Origin: Pseudomonas cuatrocienegasensis
GTDB lineage: Bacteria > Pseudomonadota > Gammaproteobacteria > Pseudomonadales > Pseudomonadaceae
DNA: 64,000 nt
Assembly (NCBI RefSeq): GCF_900110925.1
Contig: NZ_FOFP01000004.1
Location: 107,250-171,249 of the forward strand
Direction: 5' to 3'
In this document: positions 43,163 through 52,020 of the stretch, one piece after another
How the letters are laid out: each line of letters opens with the position of its first letter
How positions within the stretch are numbered: the first letter of the stretch is position 1
Made by a program: the position numbers and the translations under genes
Notes under the pieces: model-generated
The model's input: the letters and a program-made list of their open reading frames with translations, nothing else
Databases searched by the model: none
Told to the model about the DNA's origin: nothing

Positions 43163-44452
43163 TTGAGCAAGCCCCTGCAAGCCATCCGTGGCATGAATGA
43201 CATCCTCCCCGAGCAGACGCCGCTGTGGCGCTACTTTGAGGGTCGCGTTGCCGGTCTGCTCGACGGTTACGGCTACCGCCAGATGCGCATGCCCATCGTC
43301 GAGTTCACCGAGCTGTTCAAGCGCTCGATCGGCGAGGTCACCGATATCGTCGAGAAGGAGATGTACACCTTCGAAGACCGCAATGGCGATTCCCTGACCC
43401 TGCGTCCTGAGGGCACCGCCGCCTGTGTGCGGGCGGTGCTCGAGCACGGTCTGAGCGGCGGCGGGCAGACCCAGAAACTCTGGTACATCGGCCCGATGTT
43501 CCGTCACGAGCGTCCGCAGAAGGGGCGTTATCGCCAGTTCCACCAGATTGGTGTGGAAGTCTTCAATATCGACGGCCCGGACATCGATGCCGAACTGATC
43601 GTGCTGACCTGGCGCCTGTGGGCGATGCTCGGCATTCGTGATGCGGTGACTCTGGAGCTCAACAGCCTGGGCACCAGTGCCGCCCGTGCGGTGTATCGCG
43701 ATGCGCTGGTCGAATTCCTCACCGCTCATGCGGATCAGCTCGACGAAGACAGCCAGCGTCGTATGGGCACGAATCCGCTGCGGGTACTCGACAGCAAAGC
43801 ACCGCAAACCCAGGCGTTGCTGGTCAATGCACCTAAGCTTGCGGATTACCTGGATGACGAGTCGCGGGTGCATTTCGAAGGCCTGAAGGCGCGTCTGGAC
43901 GCGGCCGGTGTGCCTTATGTGATCAACCCCAAACTGGTCCGTGGCCTGGATTACTACAGCAAGACCGTGTTCGAGTGGGTCACCACCGAGCTCGGTTCCC
44001 AGGGCACCGTGTGTGCCGGCGGGCGCTACGACGGCCTGGTCGAACAGATGGGTGGCAAGCCCACCGCAGGGGTCGGTTTTGCCATGGGTATCGAACGCCT
44101 CGTGCTGTTGATCGAAACCTTGGGTAAAGTGCCGGCAGAAATTGCCCGTCAGGTCGATGTTTACCTGTGCGCTCTGGGCGAGCCAGCCGAGCTGGCTGCC
44201 CTGGCGTTGGCCGAGCGTCTGCGTGACGCCTTGCCGGCCTTGCGCCTGCAGGTCAACGCCGGTGCCGGAAGTTTCAAGAGCCAGTTGAAGAAGGCGGACA
44301 AGAGCGGCGCGCTCTACGCCCTGGTACTGGGTGAAGACGAACTGGCCCAGCAAGTGGTAGGTTGCAAGCCGCTACGGGGCCAGGGAGAACAACAAAGCAT
44401 CGCCTGGTCGGCATTGGCCGATCATCTGGCATCCTGCACCACGCAGGCTTAA
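43163..44452 (+). CDS. hisS: Histidyl-tRNA synthetase
   Basis: A 429-residue class II synthetase. Motif 2 is in [18 protein letters not shown], the histidine-specific loop is in [16 protein letters not shown], and motif 3 is in [11 protein letters not shown]. The C-terminal anticodon domain follows. It starts with TTG at 43163 behind AAGGAA; the nearby ATG at 43158 is out of frame and stops after two codons. Confidence 0.97.
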   Translation: MSKPLQAIRGMNDILPEQTPLWRYFEGRVAGLLDGYGYRQMRMPIVEFTELFKRSIGEVTDIVEKEMYTFEDRNGDSLTLRPEGTAACVRAVLEHGLSGGGQTQKLWYIGPMFRHERPQKGRYRQFHQIGVEVFNIDGPDIDAELIVLTWRLWAMLGIRDAVTLELNSLGTSAARAVYRDALVEFLTAHADQLDEDSQRRMGTNPLRVLDSKAPQTQALLVNAPKLADYLDDESRVHFEGLKARLDAAGVPYVINPKLVRGLDYYSKTVFEWVTTELGSQGTVCAGGRYDGLVEQMGGKPTAGVGFAMGIERLVLLIETLGKVPAEIARQVDVYLCALGEPAELAALALAERLRDALPALRLQVNAGAGSFKSQLKKADKSGALYALVLGEDELAQQVVGCKPLRGQGEQQSIAWSALADHLASCTTQA

Positions 44453-44478
44453 GCGACTTAGCGAATAGGAGTATTGGG

Positions 44479-45123
44479 GTGGTTTCGCGTACCGATGATG
44501 AAGACCTGGCGGTAATCAAGGACTGGTGGCAGCGTAACGGCATGCCGCTGTTGATCGGCGTGGTGTTGGCGCTGGTGGTCGTATTCGGCTGGCAGGGCTG
44601 GCAGAAATACCAGAGCAACCAGGCCGAAGGCGCGTCGATCGTTTACCAGCAGTTGCTGGAAGCGGCCCTGGCACCCAGTGGCCAGGCCGATACGGCTAAA
44701 GTGGTGGAGTTTGCCAACCAGTTGAAGAACGATTTCGGCGGCACCCAGTACGCCCAGTACGGCAGCCTGTTCGTGGCCAAGGTCGCGGTCGAGTCCGGCA
44801 AGCTGGACGATGCCGCCAGCGAGCTGCGCGCGATCGTCGACAAGCCTGCCGATGCCAACCTCGGTGAGCTGGCGCGTCAGCGTCTGGCCCGTGTTCTGGC
44901 TGCCCAGGACAAAGCCGACGAAGCACTCGCGCTGCTCGACGGCGATACTGAAAAGGCGTTCCTGGCCAGCCGTGAAGAACTCAAAGGTGACCTGCTGGTA
45001 CAGAGCGGTCGTACCGATGACGCCCATGCTGCGTATGAAAAGGCCAAGGCTGCGTTGTCGGAAGACGCTGCGGTAGGCGCCCTGCAAATGAAGATCGACG
45101 ACCTGGCGAAAGGGGATGCGTGA
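44479..45123 (+). CDS. yfgM: YfgM-like tetratricopeptide membrane protein
   Basis: A 214-residue protein with a short cytoplasmic start (VSRTDDEDLAVIKDWWQRN), one membrane helix (PLLIGVVLALVVVFGWQGWQ) and a periplasmic TPR-like domain. E. coli YfgM sits at the Sec translocon with PpiD and helps hand proteins to periplasmic chaperones. The GTG at 44479 has AGGAG 7 nt upstream. It lies between hisS and bamB, as in many gammaproteobacteria. Confidence 0.93.
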   Translation: MVSRTDDEDLAVIKDWWQRNGMPLLIGVVLALVVVFGWQGWQKYQSNQAEGASIVYQQLLEAALAPSGQADTAKVVEFANQLKNDFGGTQYAQYGSLFVAKVAVESGKLDDAASELRAIVDKPADANLGELARQRLARVLAAQDKADEALALLDGDTEKAFLASREELKGDLLVQSGRTDDAHAAYEKAKAALSEDAAVGALQMKIDDLAKGDA

Positions 45124-45124
45124 C

Positions 45125-46267
45125 GTGATGCGTTGGAAGAATGCGGCACTGTTGGCCCTGGCCGTTCTGGTCGTGGGTTGCAGCAGCAACAGCAAGAAGG
45201 AACTGCCCCCGGCCGAACTGCCCGACTTCGAAGAAGAAGTGGTGCTGCAAAAGGAATGGAGTCGTTCGATTGGCGAAGGCCAGGGCGAGACATTCAACAT
45301 GCTGGTCCCGGCAGTCGATGGCGAGCAGATCTTCGCTGCCGACGTGGAAGGCCTGGTTGTCGCCATGGATCGCATCACCGGCAAGGTCAACTGGAAAGAA
45401 GAGCTCGATCTGCCGGTTTCCGGGGCTATCGGTGCAGGCTATGGCCTGGTACTGGTCGGCACCCTGAAGGGCGACGTGATCGCCCTGGATGCCTACAGCG
45501 GTGAAGAAAAGTGGCGTGCGCGGGTGACCAGCGAAGTGCTGGCGCCGCCAGCTGTGAATGGCGATATCGTGCTGGTACAAACCCAGGATGATCGGCTGAT
45601 CGCCCTGGATGCCAGCACCGGTAGCCAGCGCTGGATCTTCGAGAACACCCCGGCCGTGCTCACTCTGCGTGGCACCGGTAGCCCGGTGTTGACCAACCGT
45701 CTGGCCGTAGCCGGGTTGTCGACTGGCAAGGTCATTGCCCTTGATGCGCAGCGCGGCATCCCAGTATGGGAACAGCGTGTGGCCATCCCGCAAGGCCGTT
45801 CCGAACTGGATCGCGTGGTCGACATCGACGGCGGTCTGCTGCTGTCCGGCGGTACTCTGTATGCGGTCAGCTATCAGGGCCGTGTAGCGGCGCTGGACCT
45901 GGAAAGCGGGCGCATGCTGTGGCAGCGCGAAGCCTCCAGCTCCGTGGGCGTGGCCCAGGGTTTCGGCACCGTTTACGTCAATATGGCCAGCGGTACCGTT
46001 GAAGGTATCGACGAGCGTTCGGCGTCGGCACTGTGGAGCAACGATGCGCTGGCCCGTCGGCAACTGTCGGCGCCAGAAGTGTTCTCCAGCTACGTGGCCT
46101 TTGGCGATCTGGAGGGTTACCTGCACCTGATTAGCCAGGTAGACGGGCGTTTCGTCGGCCGTATCCGCATCGACAGCGATGGCCTGCGGGCTCGTCCGCT
46201 GGTGGTCGGTGACTGGCTGTATGCCTATGGCAACGGTGGCAAGCTGGTCGCTCTGACGATCAAGTAA
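45125..46267 (+). CDS. bamB: Outer-membrane assembly lipoprotein BamB
   Basis: A 380-residue beta-propeller lipoprotein of the BAM complex that inserts outer-membrane proteins. The lipobox is VVGC (about Cys19). PQQ-type blades recur, for example GKVNWKEELDLP, GEEKWRARVTSEV and GRMLWQREASS. Possible starts are ATG 45116, GTG 45125 and ATG 45128; I prefer 45125 by resemblance to relatives. A terminator follows at 46337. Confidence 0.94.
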   Translation: MMRWKNAALLALAVLVVGCSSNSKKELPPAELPDFEEEVVLQKEWSRSIGEGQGETFNMLVPAVDGEQIFAADVEGLVVAMDRITGKVNWKEELDLPVSGAIGAGYGLVLVGTLKGDVIALDAYSGEEKWRARVTSEVLAPPAVNGDIVLVQTQDDRLIALDASTGSQRWIFENTPAVLTLRGTGSPVLTNRLAVAGLSTGKVIALDAQRGIPVWEQRVAIPQGRSELDRVVDIDGGLLLSGGTLYAVSYQGRVAALDLESGRMLWQREASSSVGVAQGFGTVYVNMASGTVEGIDERSASALWSNDALARRQLSAPEVFSSYVAFGDLEGYLHLISQVDGRFVGRIRIDSDGLRARPLVVGDWLYAYGNGGKLVALTIK

Positions 46268-46336
46268 GCCGTTGCAGACCGTTCGGCTAGGCTTCCCTCT
46301 TAAGAAAGCCTAATCGAGCGGGTCGTGTGAATTCCG

Positions 46337-46360
46337 GCCGCTGCCCGTGCAGCGGCTTTT
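46337..46360 (+). terminator. Intrinsic terminator between bamB and der
   Basis: GCCGCTGC and GCAGCGGC form a perfect 8-bp stem with a CCGT loop followed by TTTT. It should end the ndk-to-bamB transcript, so der probably has a separate promoter or relies on readthrough. Confidence 0.85.
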
Positions 46361-46392
46361 GTATTTATTGAAATAACGAAGTGGAGAGCCTA

Positions 46393-47865
46393 ATGGTTCC
46401 CGTAATTGCCCTGGTGGGCCGCCCGAACGTCGGCAAGTCCACCCTCTTTAACCGCTTGACCAAAAGCCGCGACGCGATTGTCGGCGACCTGTCCGGTCTG
46501 ACCCGTGATCGCCAATATGGTGAGGCCAAGTGGCAAGGGCGCACCTACATTGTCATCGACACCGGTGGCATTTCCGGTGACGAGGAGGGCATCGACGCAA
46601 AGATGGCCGAGCAGTCGCTGCAGGCCATCGAAGAAGCCGATGCTGTGCTGTTCATGGTGGATGCCCGTGCCGGCCTGTCGGCATCCGATCAGATGATCGG
46701 CGAGCACCTGCGCCGGCGTAACAAGCGCAGCTTCCTGGTGATCAACAAGGTCGATAACCTTGATCCTGATCTGGCGCGTGCCGAGTTCGCCAGCATGGGT
46801 ATGGGCGAGTCCCTGGCCATTGCCGGTGCCCACGGGCGCGGCATCACCCAGATGCTCGAAGCTGTGCTGGGTTCCTTCCCCAAGGATGCCACCGAGCCGG
46901 AAGAAGGCGAGGAAGAGGAAATCGTTCTCGAAGGTCAGGAAGCCAAGCGCATCCCAGGCCCAAGCGAAAAGGACGGCATCAAGCTGGCGATCATCGGCCG
47001 GCCTAACGTCGGCAAGTCGACCCTGGTCAACCGCATGCTCGGTGAAGAGCGGGTTATCGTTTATGACCAGGCCGGGACGACACGCGACAGCATCTACATC
47101 CCGTTCGAACGCGATGAAGAGAAGTACACCCTGATCGACACTGCCGGCGTGCGTCGCCGCGGCAAGATCTTCGAGGCGGTGGAAAAGTTCTCGGTGGTAA
47201 AAACCCTGCAGGCGATCCAGGACTCCAACGTCGTGGTGTTCGTCATGGACGCACGCGAAGGCGTGGTTGACCATGACCTCAACCTGCTTGGCTTCGTCCT
47301 AGAAAGCGGCCGCGCTCTGGTGATCGCGCTGAACAAGTGGGATGGCATGGAGCCCAGCGAGCGCGACTATGTGAAGGTCGAGCTGCAGCGTCGGTTGTTT
47401 TTCGTCGACTTTGCCGACATTCACTTTATCTCGGCACTGCACGGCACCGGGGTGGGCAACCTGTACAAGTCGGTGCAGGCCTCGTTCAAGTCGGCGATCA
47501 CCCGCTGGCCGACCAACCGCCTCACGCAGATTCTCGAAGATGCGGTGAGCGACCACGCGCCACCCATGGTCAATAACCGTCGCATCAAGCTGCGCTACGC
47601 CCACCTCGGTGGCGCCAACCCGCCGCTGATCGTGATCCACGGTAACCAGGTCGAGTCGGTGCCCAAGTCCTATATTCGTTACCTGGAGAACACCTACCGC
47701 CGGGTACTCAAGCTGGTCGGTACGCCAATCCGCATCGAGTTCAAGGGTGGTGAGAACCCGTATGAGGGCAACAAGAACACCCTCACCGATCGTCAGGTGA
47801 ACAAGAAGCGCCGCCTGATGAGCCACCACAAGAAGGCCGAGAAGAAGCGCAAAGACAAGCGATAA
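46393..47865 (+). CDS. der: Ribosome biogenesis GTPase Der (EngA)
   Basis: A 490-residue GTPase needed for maturation of the 50S subunit. It has two GTP-binding domains in series, each with GRPNVGKST (residues 9-17 and about 202-210) and DTAG/DTGG switch motifs. A KH-like domain and a basic tail ([13 protein letters not shown]) complete it. GGAG lies 7 nt before the start at 46393. Confidence 0.97.
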   Translation: MVPVIALVGRPNVGKSTLFNRLTKSRDAIVGDLSGLTRDRQYGEAKWQGRTYIVIDTGGISGDEEGIDAKMAEQSLQAIEEADAVLFMVDARAGLSASDQMIGEHLRRRNKRSFLVINKVDNLDPDLARAEFASMGMGESLAIAGAHGRGITQMLEAVLGSFPKDATEPEEGEEEEIVLEGQEAKRIPGPSEKDGIKLAIIGRPNVGKSTLVNRMLGEERVIVYDQAGTTRDSIYIPFERDEEKYTLIDTAGVRRRGKIFEAVEKFSVVKTLQAIQDSNVVVFVMDAREGVVDHDLNLLGFVLESGRALVIALNKWDGMEPSERDYVKVELQRRLFFVDFADIHFISALHGTGVGNLYKSVQASFKSAITRWPTNRLTQILEDAVSDHAPPMVNNRRIKLRYAHLGGANPPLIVIHGNQVESVPKSYIRYLENTYRRVLKLVGTPIRIEFKGGENPYEGNKNTLTDRQVNKKRRLMSHHKKAEKKRKDKR

Positions 47866-47883
47866 GCGCGTTCTGGCGGCATG

Positions 47884-47907
47884 AAAAGGCACCTTCGGGT
47901 GCCTTTT
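47884..47907 (+). terminator. Intrinsic terminator of der
   Basis: AAAAGGCACC and GGTGCCTTTT form a 10-bp stem closed by a stable TTCG tetraloop, 18 bp after der. Confidence 0.92.
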
Positions 47908-48038
47908 GTGCATCTTGGCGATGGGCTATTCTGCGTGTTCGCCCCGTTCTACGGCCTCCTGCCGCGAATGCTTCGGCGCCCGCTGGTGACGCAACGCGTC
48001 GCTGCCTGATCCTTCGCCAGATGGCCAGACCCCGCGCT

Positions 48039-49187
48039 ATGTTCGAGAGCAAACTCCCCACCGTAGGCACCACTATTTTCACCCGCATGTCGCAGCTGGC
48101 TGCCGAAACCGGTGCGCTGAATCTGTCCCAGGGTTTCCCGGATTTCGACGGGCCGCAGGCGCTGCGCGATGCCTTGGCGCAGCACGTAGCGGCCGGGCAT
48201 AACCAGTACGCGCCCATGGCCGGGCTGCCTGCCCTGCGTGAGCAGGTCGCGGCGAAGATCGCGCGCAGCTATGGGCGCATGCTCAGCGCCGATCTGGAAA
48301 TCACCATCACGCCCGGCGCGACCCAGGGTATTTTCTGTGCGATTCATGCGCTGATCCGCCCGGGTGACGAGGTGATCGTCTTCGACCCCTGTTACGACAG
48401 CTACGAGCCTGCGACGGTGCTGGCTGGCGGGCATTGTGTGCATGTGCCGCTGGCCTTGCCGGACTTTGCCATCGACTGGCAGCGCCTGAGCGATGCCATC
48501 AGCCCACGCACTCGTCTGATCGTCATCAACAGCCCGCATAACCCCAGCGGCGCACTGTTCAGCCGTGACGACCTGGATCGCCTCGCCGCGCTGATTCGTG
48601 GGCGGGACATCTATCTGCTCAGCGACGAGGTCTACGAGCACCTGGTTTTCGATGGGGCTCAGCACGCCAGTGTGCTTGCCCATGAGGAACTGTACGCGCG
48701 GGCCTTTGTGGTCAGCTCGTTCGGCAAGACCTACCACGTTACCGGCTGGAAAACCGGTTATGTGGTCGCGCCACCAGCGCTGACCGCCGAGCTGCGTAAG
48801 GTGCACCAGTACGTCAGCTTCTGCTGCGTCACCCCGCTGCAATGGGCACTGGCCGATTACATGGCCGCGTACCCCGAGCACGTCAATCAGCTGCCGGCGT
48901 TCTACCAGGCCAAGCGCGACCTGTTTTGCCAGCAGCTGGCCGGCTCGCACCTGCAGTTCACACCTACGGCCGGTACCTACTTCCAGCTCGCCGACTACTC
49001 GGCAATTCGCGATGACCTGGACGATGTTGCCATGGCGCAGTGGCTGACCCGCGAGCATTGCGTGGCAAGCATTCCGGTGTCGGTGTTCTATCAACAGCCG
49101 CCGGCCAATCTGCGCCTGATCCGCTTCTGTTTCGCCAAGCGTGAAGACACGCTGCGCCAGGCCGCCGAGAAGCTGTGCGCGATTTAA
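48039..49187 (+). CDS. PLP-dependent aminotransferase (methionine/glutamine type, YbdL-like)
   Basis: A 382-residue fold-type I class I/II aminotransferase. The PLP lysine is Lys230 in SSFGKTYHVTGWKTG; Asn168 (NSPHNPSG), Asp196 and Tyr199 (LLSDEVYEH) complete the site. The N terminus SKLPTVGTTIFTRMSQLA and QGFPDF match the YbdL/kynurenine aminotransferase group, which uses methionine, glutamine or aromatic donors. The next gene, 24 bp downstream, is an omega-amidase, the standard partner: the transaminase makes an amide of a 2-oxoacid, which the amidase hydrolyses. The start at 48039 is preferred; 48021 is also in frame. Confidence 0.9.
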   Translation: MFESKLPTVGTTIFTRMSQLAAETGALNLSQGFPDFDGPQALRDALAQHVAAGHNQYAPMAGLPALREQVAAKIARSYGRMLSADLEITITPGATQGIFCAIHALIRPGDEVIVFDPCYDSYEPATVLAGGHCVHVPLALPDFAIDWQRLSDAISPRTRLIVINSPHNPSGALFSRDDLDRLAALIRGRDIYLLSDEVYEHLVFDGAQHASVLAHEELYARAFVVSSFGKTYHVTGWKTGYVVAPPALTAELRKVHQYVSFCCVTPLQWALADYMAAYPEHVNQLPAFYQAKRDLFCQQLAGSHLQFTPTAGTYFQLADYSAIRDDLDDVAMAQWLTREHCVASIPVSVFYQQPPANLRLIRFCFAKREDTLRQAAEKLCAI

Positions 49188-49211
49188 CCCGATTCGCCCT
49201 ACGGAGTTGTT

Positions 49212-50015
49212 ATGAACGCTAAAGCCGATCTCGACATTGCCCTGGTGCAGACCACCCTGGCCTGGCAGGCACCTGCTGCCAACCGCGAGCGTTTTCAAGG
49301 GCTACTGGCGCAGGTTCGTGGCGCCGACCTGATCGTTCTGCCGGAAATGTTCAGCACCGGTTTTTCCATGGACTCGGCCGCCCTGGCCGAGCCAGAGGAG
49401 GGGCCGACCAGTCAGTGGTTGCGCGAACAGGCCCAGGCGCTGCAGGCGGTGGTCACTGGCAGCCTGATCATCCAGGCTGCCGATGGCAGCTACCGCAATC
49501 GTCTGCTCTGGGCGCGCCCGGATGGCTCCATGGCGCATTACGACAAGCGTCATCTGTTCCGTATGGCCGGCGAGCACGAGTATTACAGTGCGGGCGATCA
49601 GCAGGTGCTGCTGGAGGTGAAGGGTTGGCGGGTGCGGCCGTTGATCTGCTACGACCTGCGCTTCCCGGTGTGGAGCCGTGATGCGCAGACCACCGACCTG
49701 CTGCTGTACACCGCCAACTGGCCCGCGGCACGACGCAATCACTGGAACCGCCTGCTGCCGGCGCGGGCCATCGAAAACCTCTGCTACGTGGCAGCGGTGA
49801 ACCGTGTCGGCGAAGACGGCAAGGGCCACGCCTACAGCGGCGACAGCCAGGTGCTGGACTTTCAGGGCGAGGCGCTGCTTGAGCCGGGTGCGGCCGATGG
49901 GGTGTTCCGCGTACGCCTGCAGGCCGCCGCGCTGGCGGCCTACCGGGAACGTTTTCCGGCGTATCAGGATGCCGATGCGTTCTCCCTGGCGAGTACATCC
50001 AGCGACCCCGCGTAA
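49212..50015 (+). CDS. Omega-amidase / carbon-nitrogen hydrolase (YafV-like)
   Basis: A 267-residue nitrilase-superfamily amidase. The catalytic triad is Glu45 (LIVLPEMFSTGF), Lys112 (YDKRHLFRM) and Cys146 (RPLICYDLRFP). YafV-like members hydrolyse 2-oxoglutaramate and 2-oxosuccinamate, completing the glutamine transaminase cycle used in methionine salvage. It is co-transcribed with the aminotransferase. An inverted repeat spans its stop codon. Confidence 0.92.
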   Translation: MNAKADLDIALVQTTLAWQAPAANRERFQGLLAQVRGADLIVLPEMFSTGFSMDSAALAEPEEGPTSQWLREQAQALQAVVTGSLIIQAADGSYRNRLLWARPDGSMAHYDKRHLFRMAGEHEYYSAGDQQVLLEVKGWRVRPLICYDLRFPVWSRDAQTTDLLLYTANWPAARRNHWNRLLPARAIENLCYVAAVNRVGEDGKGHAYSGDSQVLDFQGEALLEPGAADGVFRVRLQAAALAAYRERFPAYQDADAFSLASTSSDPA

Positions 50016-50038
50016 CGGCCTGTGCCGGGTCGCTGGAT
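49997..50038. terminator. 12-bp inverted repeat between convergent genes
   Basis: ATCCAGCGACCC (49997-50008) and GGGTCGCTGGAT (50027-50038) are perfect inverted copies 18 nt apart, spanning the amidase stop codon and ending 6 bp before the alkene reductase stop. There is no T-run. It may end transcription in both directions or protect 3' ends. Confidence 0.55.
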
Positions 50039-50044
50039 GAGCGC

Positions 50045-51148
50045 TTAGCCGAGGGTTGGGTAGTCGGTATAGCCTTCGGCACCGCCGCCGTAGAAGGTCG
50101 CGGCATCTGGCGTATTCAGCGCCGCGCCTTGGGCGAAACGCTCGACCAGGTCGGGGTTGGCGATGTACGGACGACCGTAGGCCACCAGATCGGCCAGACC
50201 TTCGGCAATCGCCTGCTCACCGCTTTCTGCGCTTTGGCCACCGGCCAGAATCAAGGTGCCGGTATACAGCGCGCGCAGGCTGCGCAGCAACTGATCGAAG
50301 CCCTCGAAACTGCCACCCAGCCAGTCCGGCCGGTTGACGTGCAGGTAGGCGAGGTTGCGGCTGTTCAACTGCCCGACCAGGTAGCTGAAGGTCTCTTGCG
50401 GGTTGGCGTCGTGCATGTCGCCGAAGGTGCCCATGGGCGAGATACGAATGCCAACGCGACGGCTGTCACCGACGCTCGTGACCACTGCATCGACTACTTC
50501 CAGTACCAGGCGCGCGCGGTTTGCGGCGCTGCCGCCGTAGGCATCGTCACGTTGGTTGCTGTTGGAACAGAGAAATTGGTCCAGCAGGTAGCCATTGGCT
50601 GCGTGCACCTCGACTCCGTCAAAACCCGCGCGCATAGCATTGCGTGCGCCCTCCGCGTAGGCGCTAACCACTTCGGGCAACTCTGCCAGGTCCAGGGCGC
50701 GAGGCTTGGCCGTAGGTGCCTTGTGGTGGCTGCCATCGGCTTCCTGCACGTAGCATTCGGCATTGGCCTGGATTGCCGAGGGCGCGACCGGGTCGGCGCC
50801 ACCGGGCTGCAGCAGCGGGTGGGAGATCCGCCCGACGTGCCAGAGTTGCAGGTAGATGCGCCCACCGGCGCCATGCACCGCTTCGGTAACCTGACGCCAG
50901 CCGGCGACCTGCGCCTCGCTATGAATGCCAGGCGTCCAGGCGTAGCCCTGGCCCTGGGGGCAAACCTGGGTGGCTTCGCTGATCAGTAATCCGGCGCTGG
51001 CGCGTTGTGCGTAATAGCTGGCATTCAGGGCGTAGGGCAGGTTGCCCGGCTGTTGGCTGCGCTGGCGGGTCAGGGGTGCCATGACCACGCGGTTGGGCAG
51101 CGTGAGTGGGCCGAGGGGCAGCGGAGCAAGCAAATGATCGGTAGACAT
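50045..51148 (-). CDS. Alkene reductase (old yellow enzyme family, NemA-like)
   Basis: A 367-residue FMN-dependent ene-reductase that uses NAD(P)H to reduce electrophilic double bonds and some nitro compounds. It begins LLAPLPLGPLTLPNRVVMAPLTR. The active-site motif EVHAANGYLLDQFLCSNSNQR and VGIRISPMGTFGDM are characteristic of the NemA/XenB group. The start at 51148 has GGAGG upstream. It is divergent from an HxlR regulator, with palindromes between, so it is probably induced by electrophiles through that protein. Confidence 0.93.
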   Translation of the reverse strand: MSTDHLLAPLPLGPLTLPNRVVMAPLTRQRSQQPGNLPYALNASYYAQRASAGLLISEATQVCPQGQGYAWTPGIHSEAQVAGWRQVTEAVHGAGGRIYLQLWHVGRISHPLLQPGGADPVAPSAIQANAECYVQEADGSHHKAPTAKPRALDLAELPEVVSAYAEGARNAMRAGFDGVEVHAANGYLLDQFLCSNSNQRDDAYGGSAANRARLVLEVVDAVVTSVGDSRRVGIRISPMGTFGDMHDANPQETFSYLVGQLNSRNLAYLHVNRPDWLGGSFEGFDQLLRSLRALYTGTLILAGGQSAESGEQAIAEGLADLVAYGRPYIANPDLVERFAQGAALNTPDAATFYGGGAEGYTDYPTLG

Positions 51149-51223
51149 GAAGCCTCCAGACAAGGATGCACTGGCCGAAATAGGCCATGGCGGTCATTAT
51201 GGAGGTGGCTTCGTAAACAACAA

Positions 51224-51260
51224 GTACGTACGAATCTGAACGTCACTTACCCTGAGGTAA
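51224..51260. promoter_or_regulatory. Two palindromes between alkene reductase and hxlR
   Basis: GTACGTAC (51224-51231) is a perfect palindrome, and TTACCCTGAGGTAA (51247-51260) is an inverted repeat of TTACC and GGTAA. The second overlaps the hxlR ribosome site (GAGG, 51254-51257), so a bound repressor would block its own expression. These are candidate HxlR operators. Confidence 0.5.
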
Positions 51261-51267
51261 TACGATA

Positions 51268-51633
51268 ATGAGCGAAATCACCCTCCAGCCTACTGAAGAC
51301 AAACGTTTGGTGGCGGGGGACAAGGTCTACAACACCCCGGTCGAGGTCACGCTCGAAGTCATTGGGGGTAAGTGGAAGTCCGTACTGGTCTACCACCTGC
51401 TTTCTGGCGCGCTGCGGTTTTCCGAGCTCAAGCGGCGTGTGCCGGATATCACCGAAAAGATGCTGACCCAGCAGTTGCGCGAGCTGGAACGTGCCGGGGT
51501 TATCAGTCGCAAGGTGTTTGCCGAAGTCCCACCACGGGTCGAGTACCGGGTGACAGACCATGGCGCGACACTCAAACCCGTGCTGGAAGCCATGTGCACC
51601 TGGGGTCGCAGCCACTGGCAGCAACAGGGCTGA
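51268..51633 (+). CDS. HxlR-family transcriptional regulator
   Basis: A 121-residue winged helix-turn-helix protein. The HxlR signature is present: VTLEVIGGKWKSVLVYHLLS, LRFSELKRRVPDITEKMLTQ and LRELERAGVISRKVF. The only cysteine is late (AMCTWG, about residue 111), so it lacks the N-terminal redox cysteine of YodB/HypR-type sensors. Divergent placement points to control of the alkene reductase. Confidence 0.93.
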   Translation: MSEITLQPTEDKRLVAGDKVYNTPVEVTLEVIGGKWKSVLVYHLLSGALRFSELKRRVPDITEKMLTQQLRELERAGVISRKVFAEVPPRVEYRVTDHGATLKPVLEAMCTWGRSHWQQQG

Positions 51634-51975
51634 ATCTGACGCAGAAAATGCTTTATTGATGCGTCGCTTGGCTTATTTAGGCGCGCAGGGGTGGGGCGCT
51701 TTCATTCGCGATTGTGCGGCGAATTTCGCGAATAAAGGCTAGGCGCCCCCTTCGCTCTCATCAAACAACCTTTATGTCATTGATTTTATGAATTATTACG
51801 CTATCTGTGGGAGGGGCTTCAGCCGCGAACTCTTCGCGGCATAGCCAAAACTTTGCGGTTAAAGCAGAGCGGCCGCGCGGCCCTGCCCACAACAGCGAGC
51901 CCCGCGCGCATCCAGTTCGCTGCGCGACAGCACGGCGTCTCGACGACGGGGCATCTCCTACAGAATATCGGCCAG
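51634..51975. repeat. Repeat-filled intergenic region before leuA 3' end
   Basis: Between convergent hxlR and leuA there is no gene. 51706-51756 carries the TTCGCGAATAAAGGC repeat, nearly identical to the copy at 41-80. 51808-51833 carries a REP half (GTGGGAGGGGCTTCAGCCGCG) like those in the 13.5-kb array. The remainder shows no clear signal. Confidence 0.65.
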
Positions 51976-52000
51976 AAAAAACCCGCTGTGAGGCGGGTTT
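51976..52000 (-). terminator. Intrinsic terminator of leuA
   Basis: AAACCCGC and GCGGGTTT form an 8-bp stem around a 6-nt loop; six As at 51976-51981 give the U-run on the minus strand, 20 bp after the leuA stop codon. Confidence 0.9.
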
Positions 52001-52020
52001 GATCAACGCGATGGATACCC

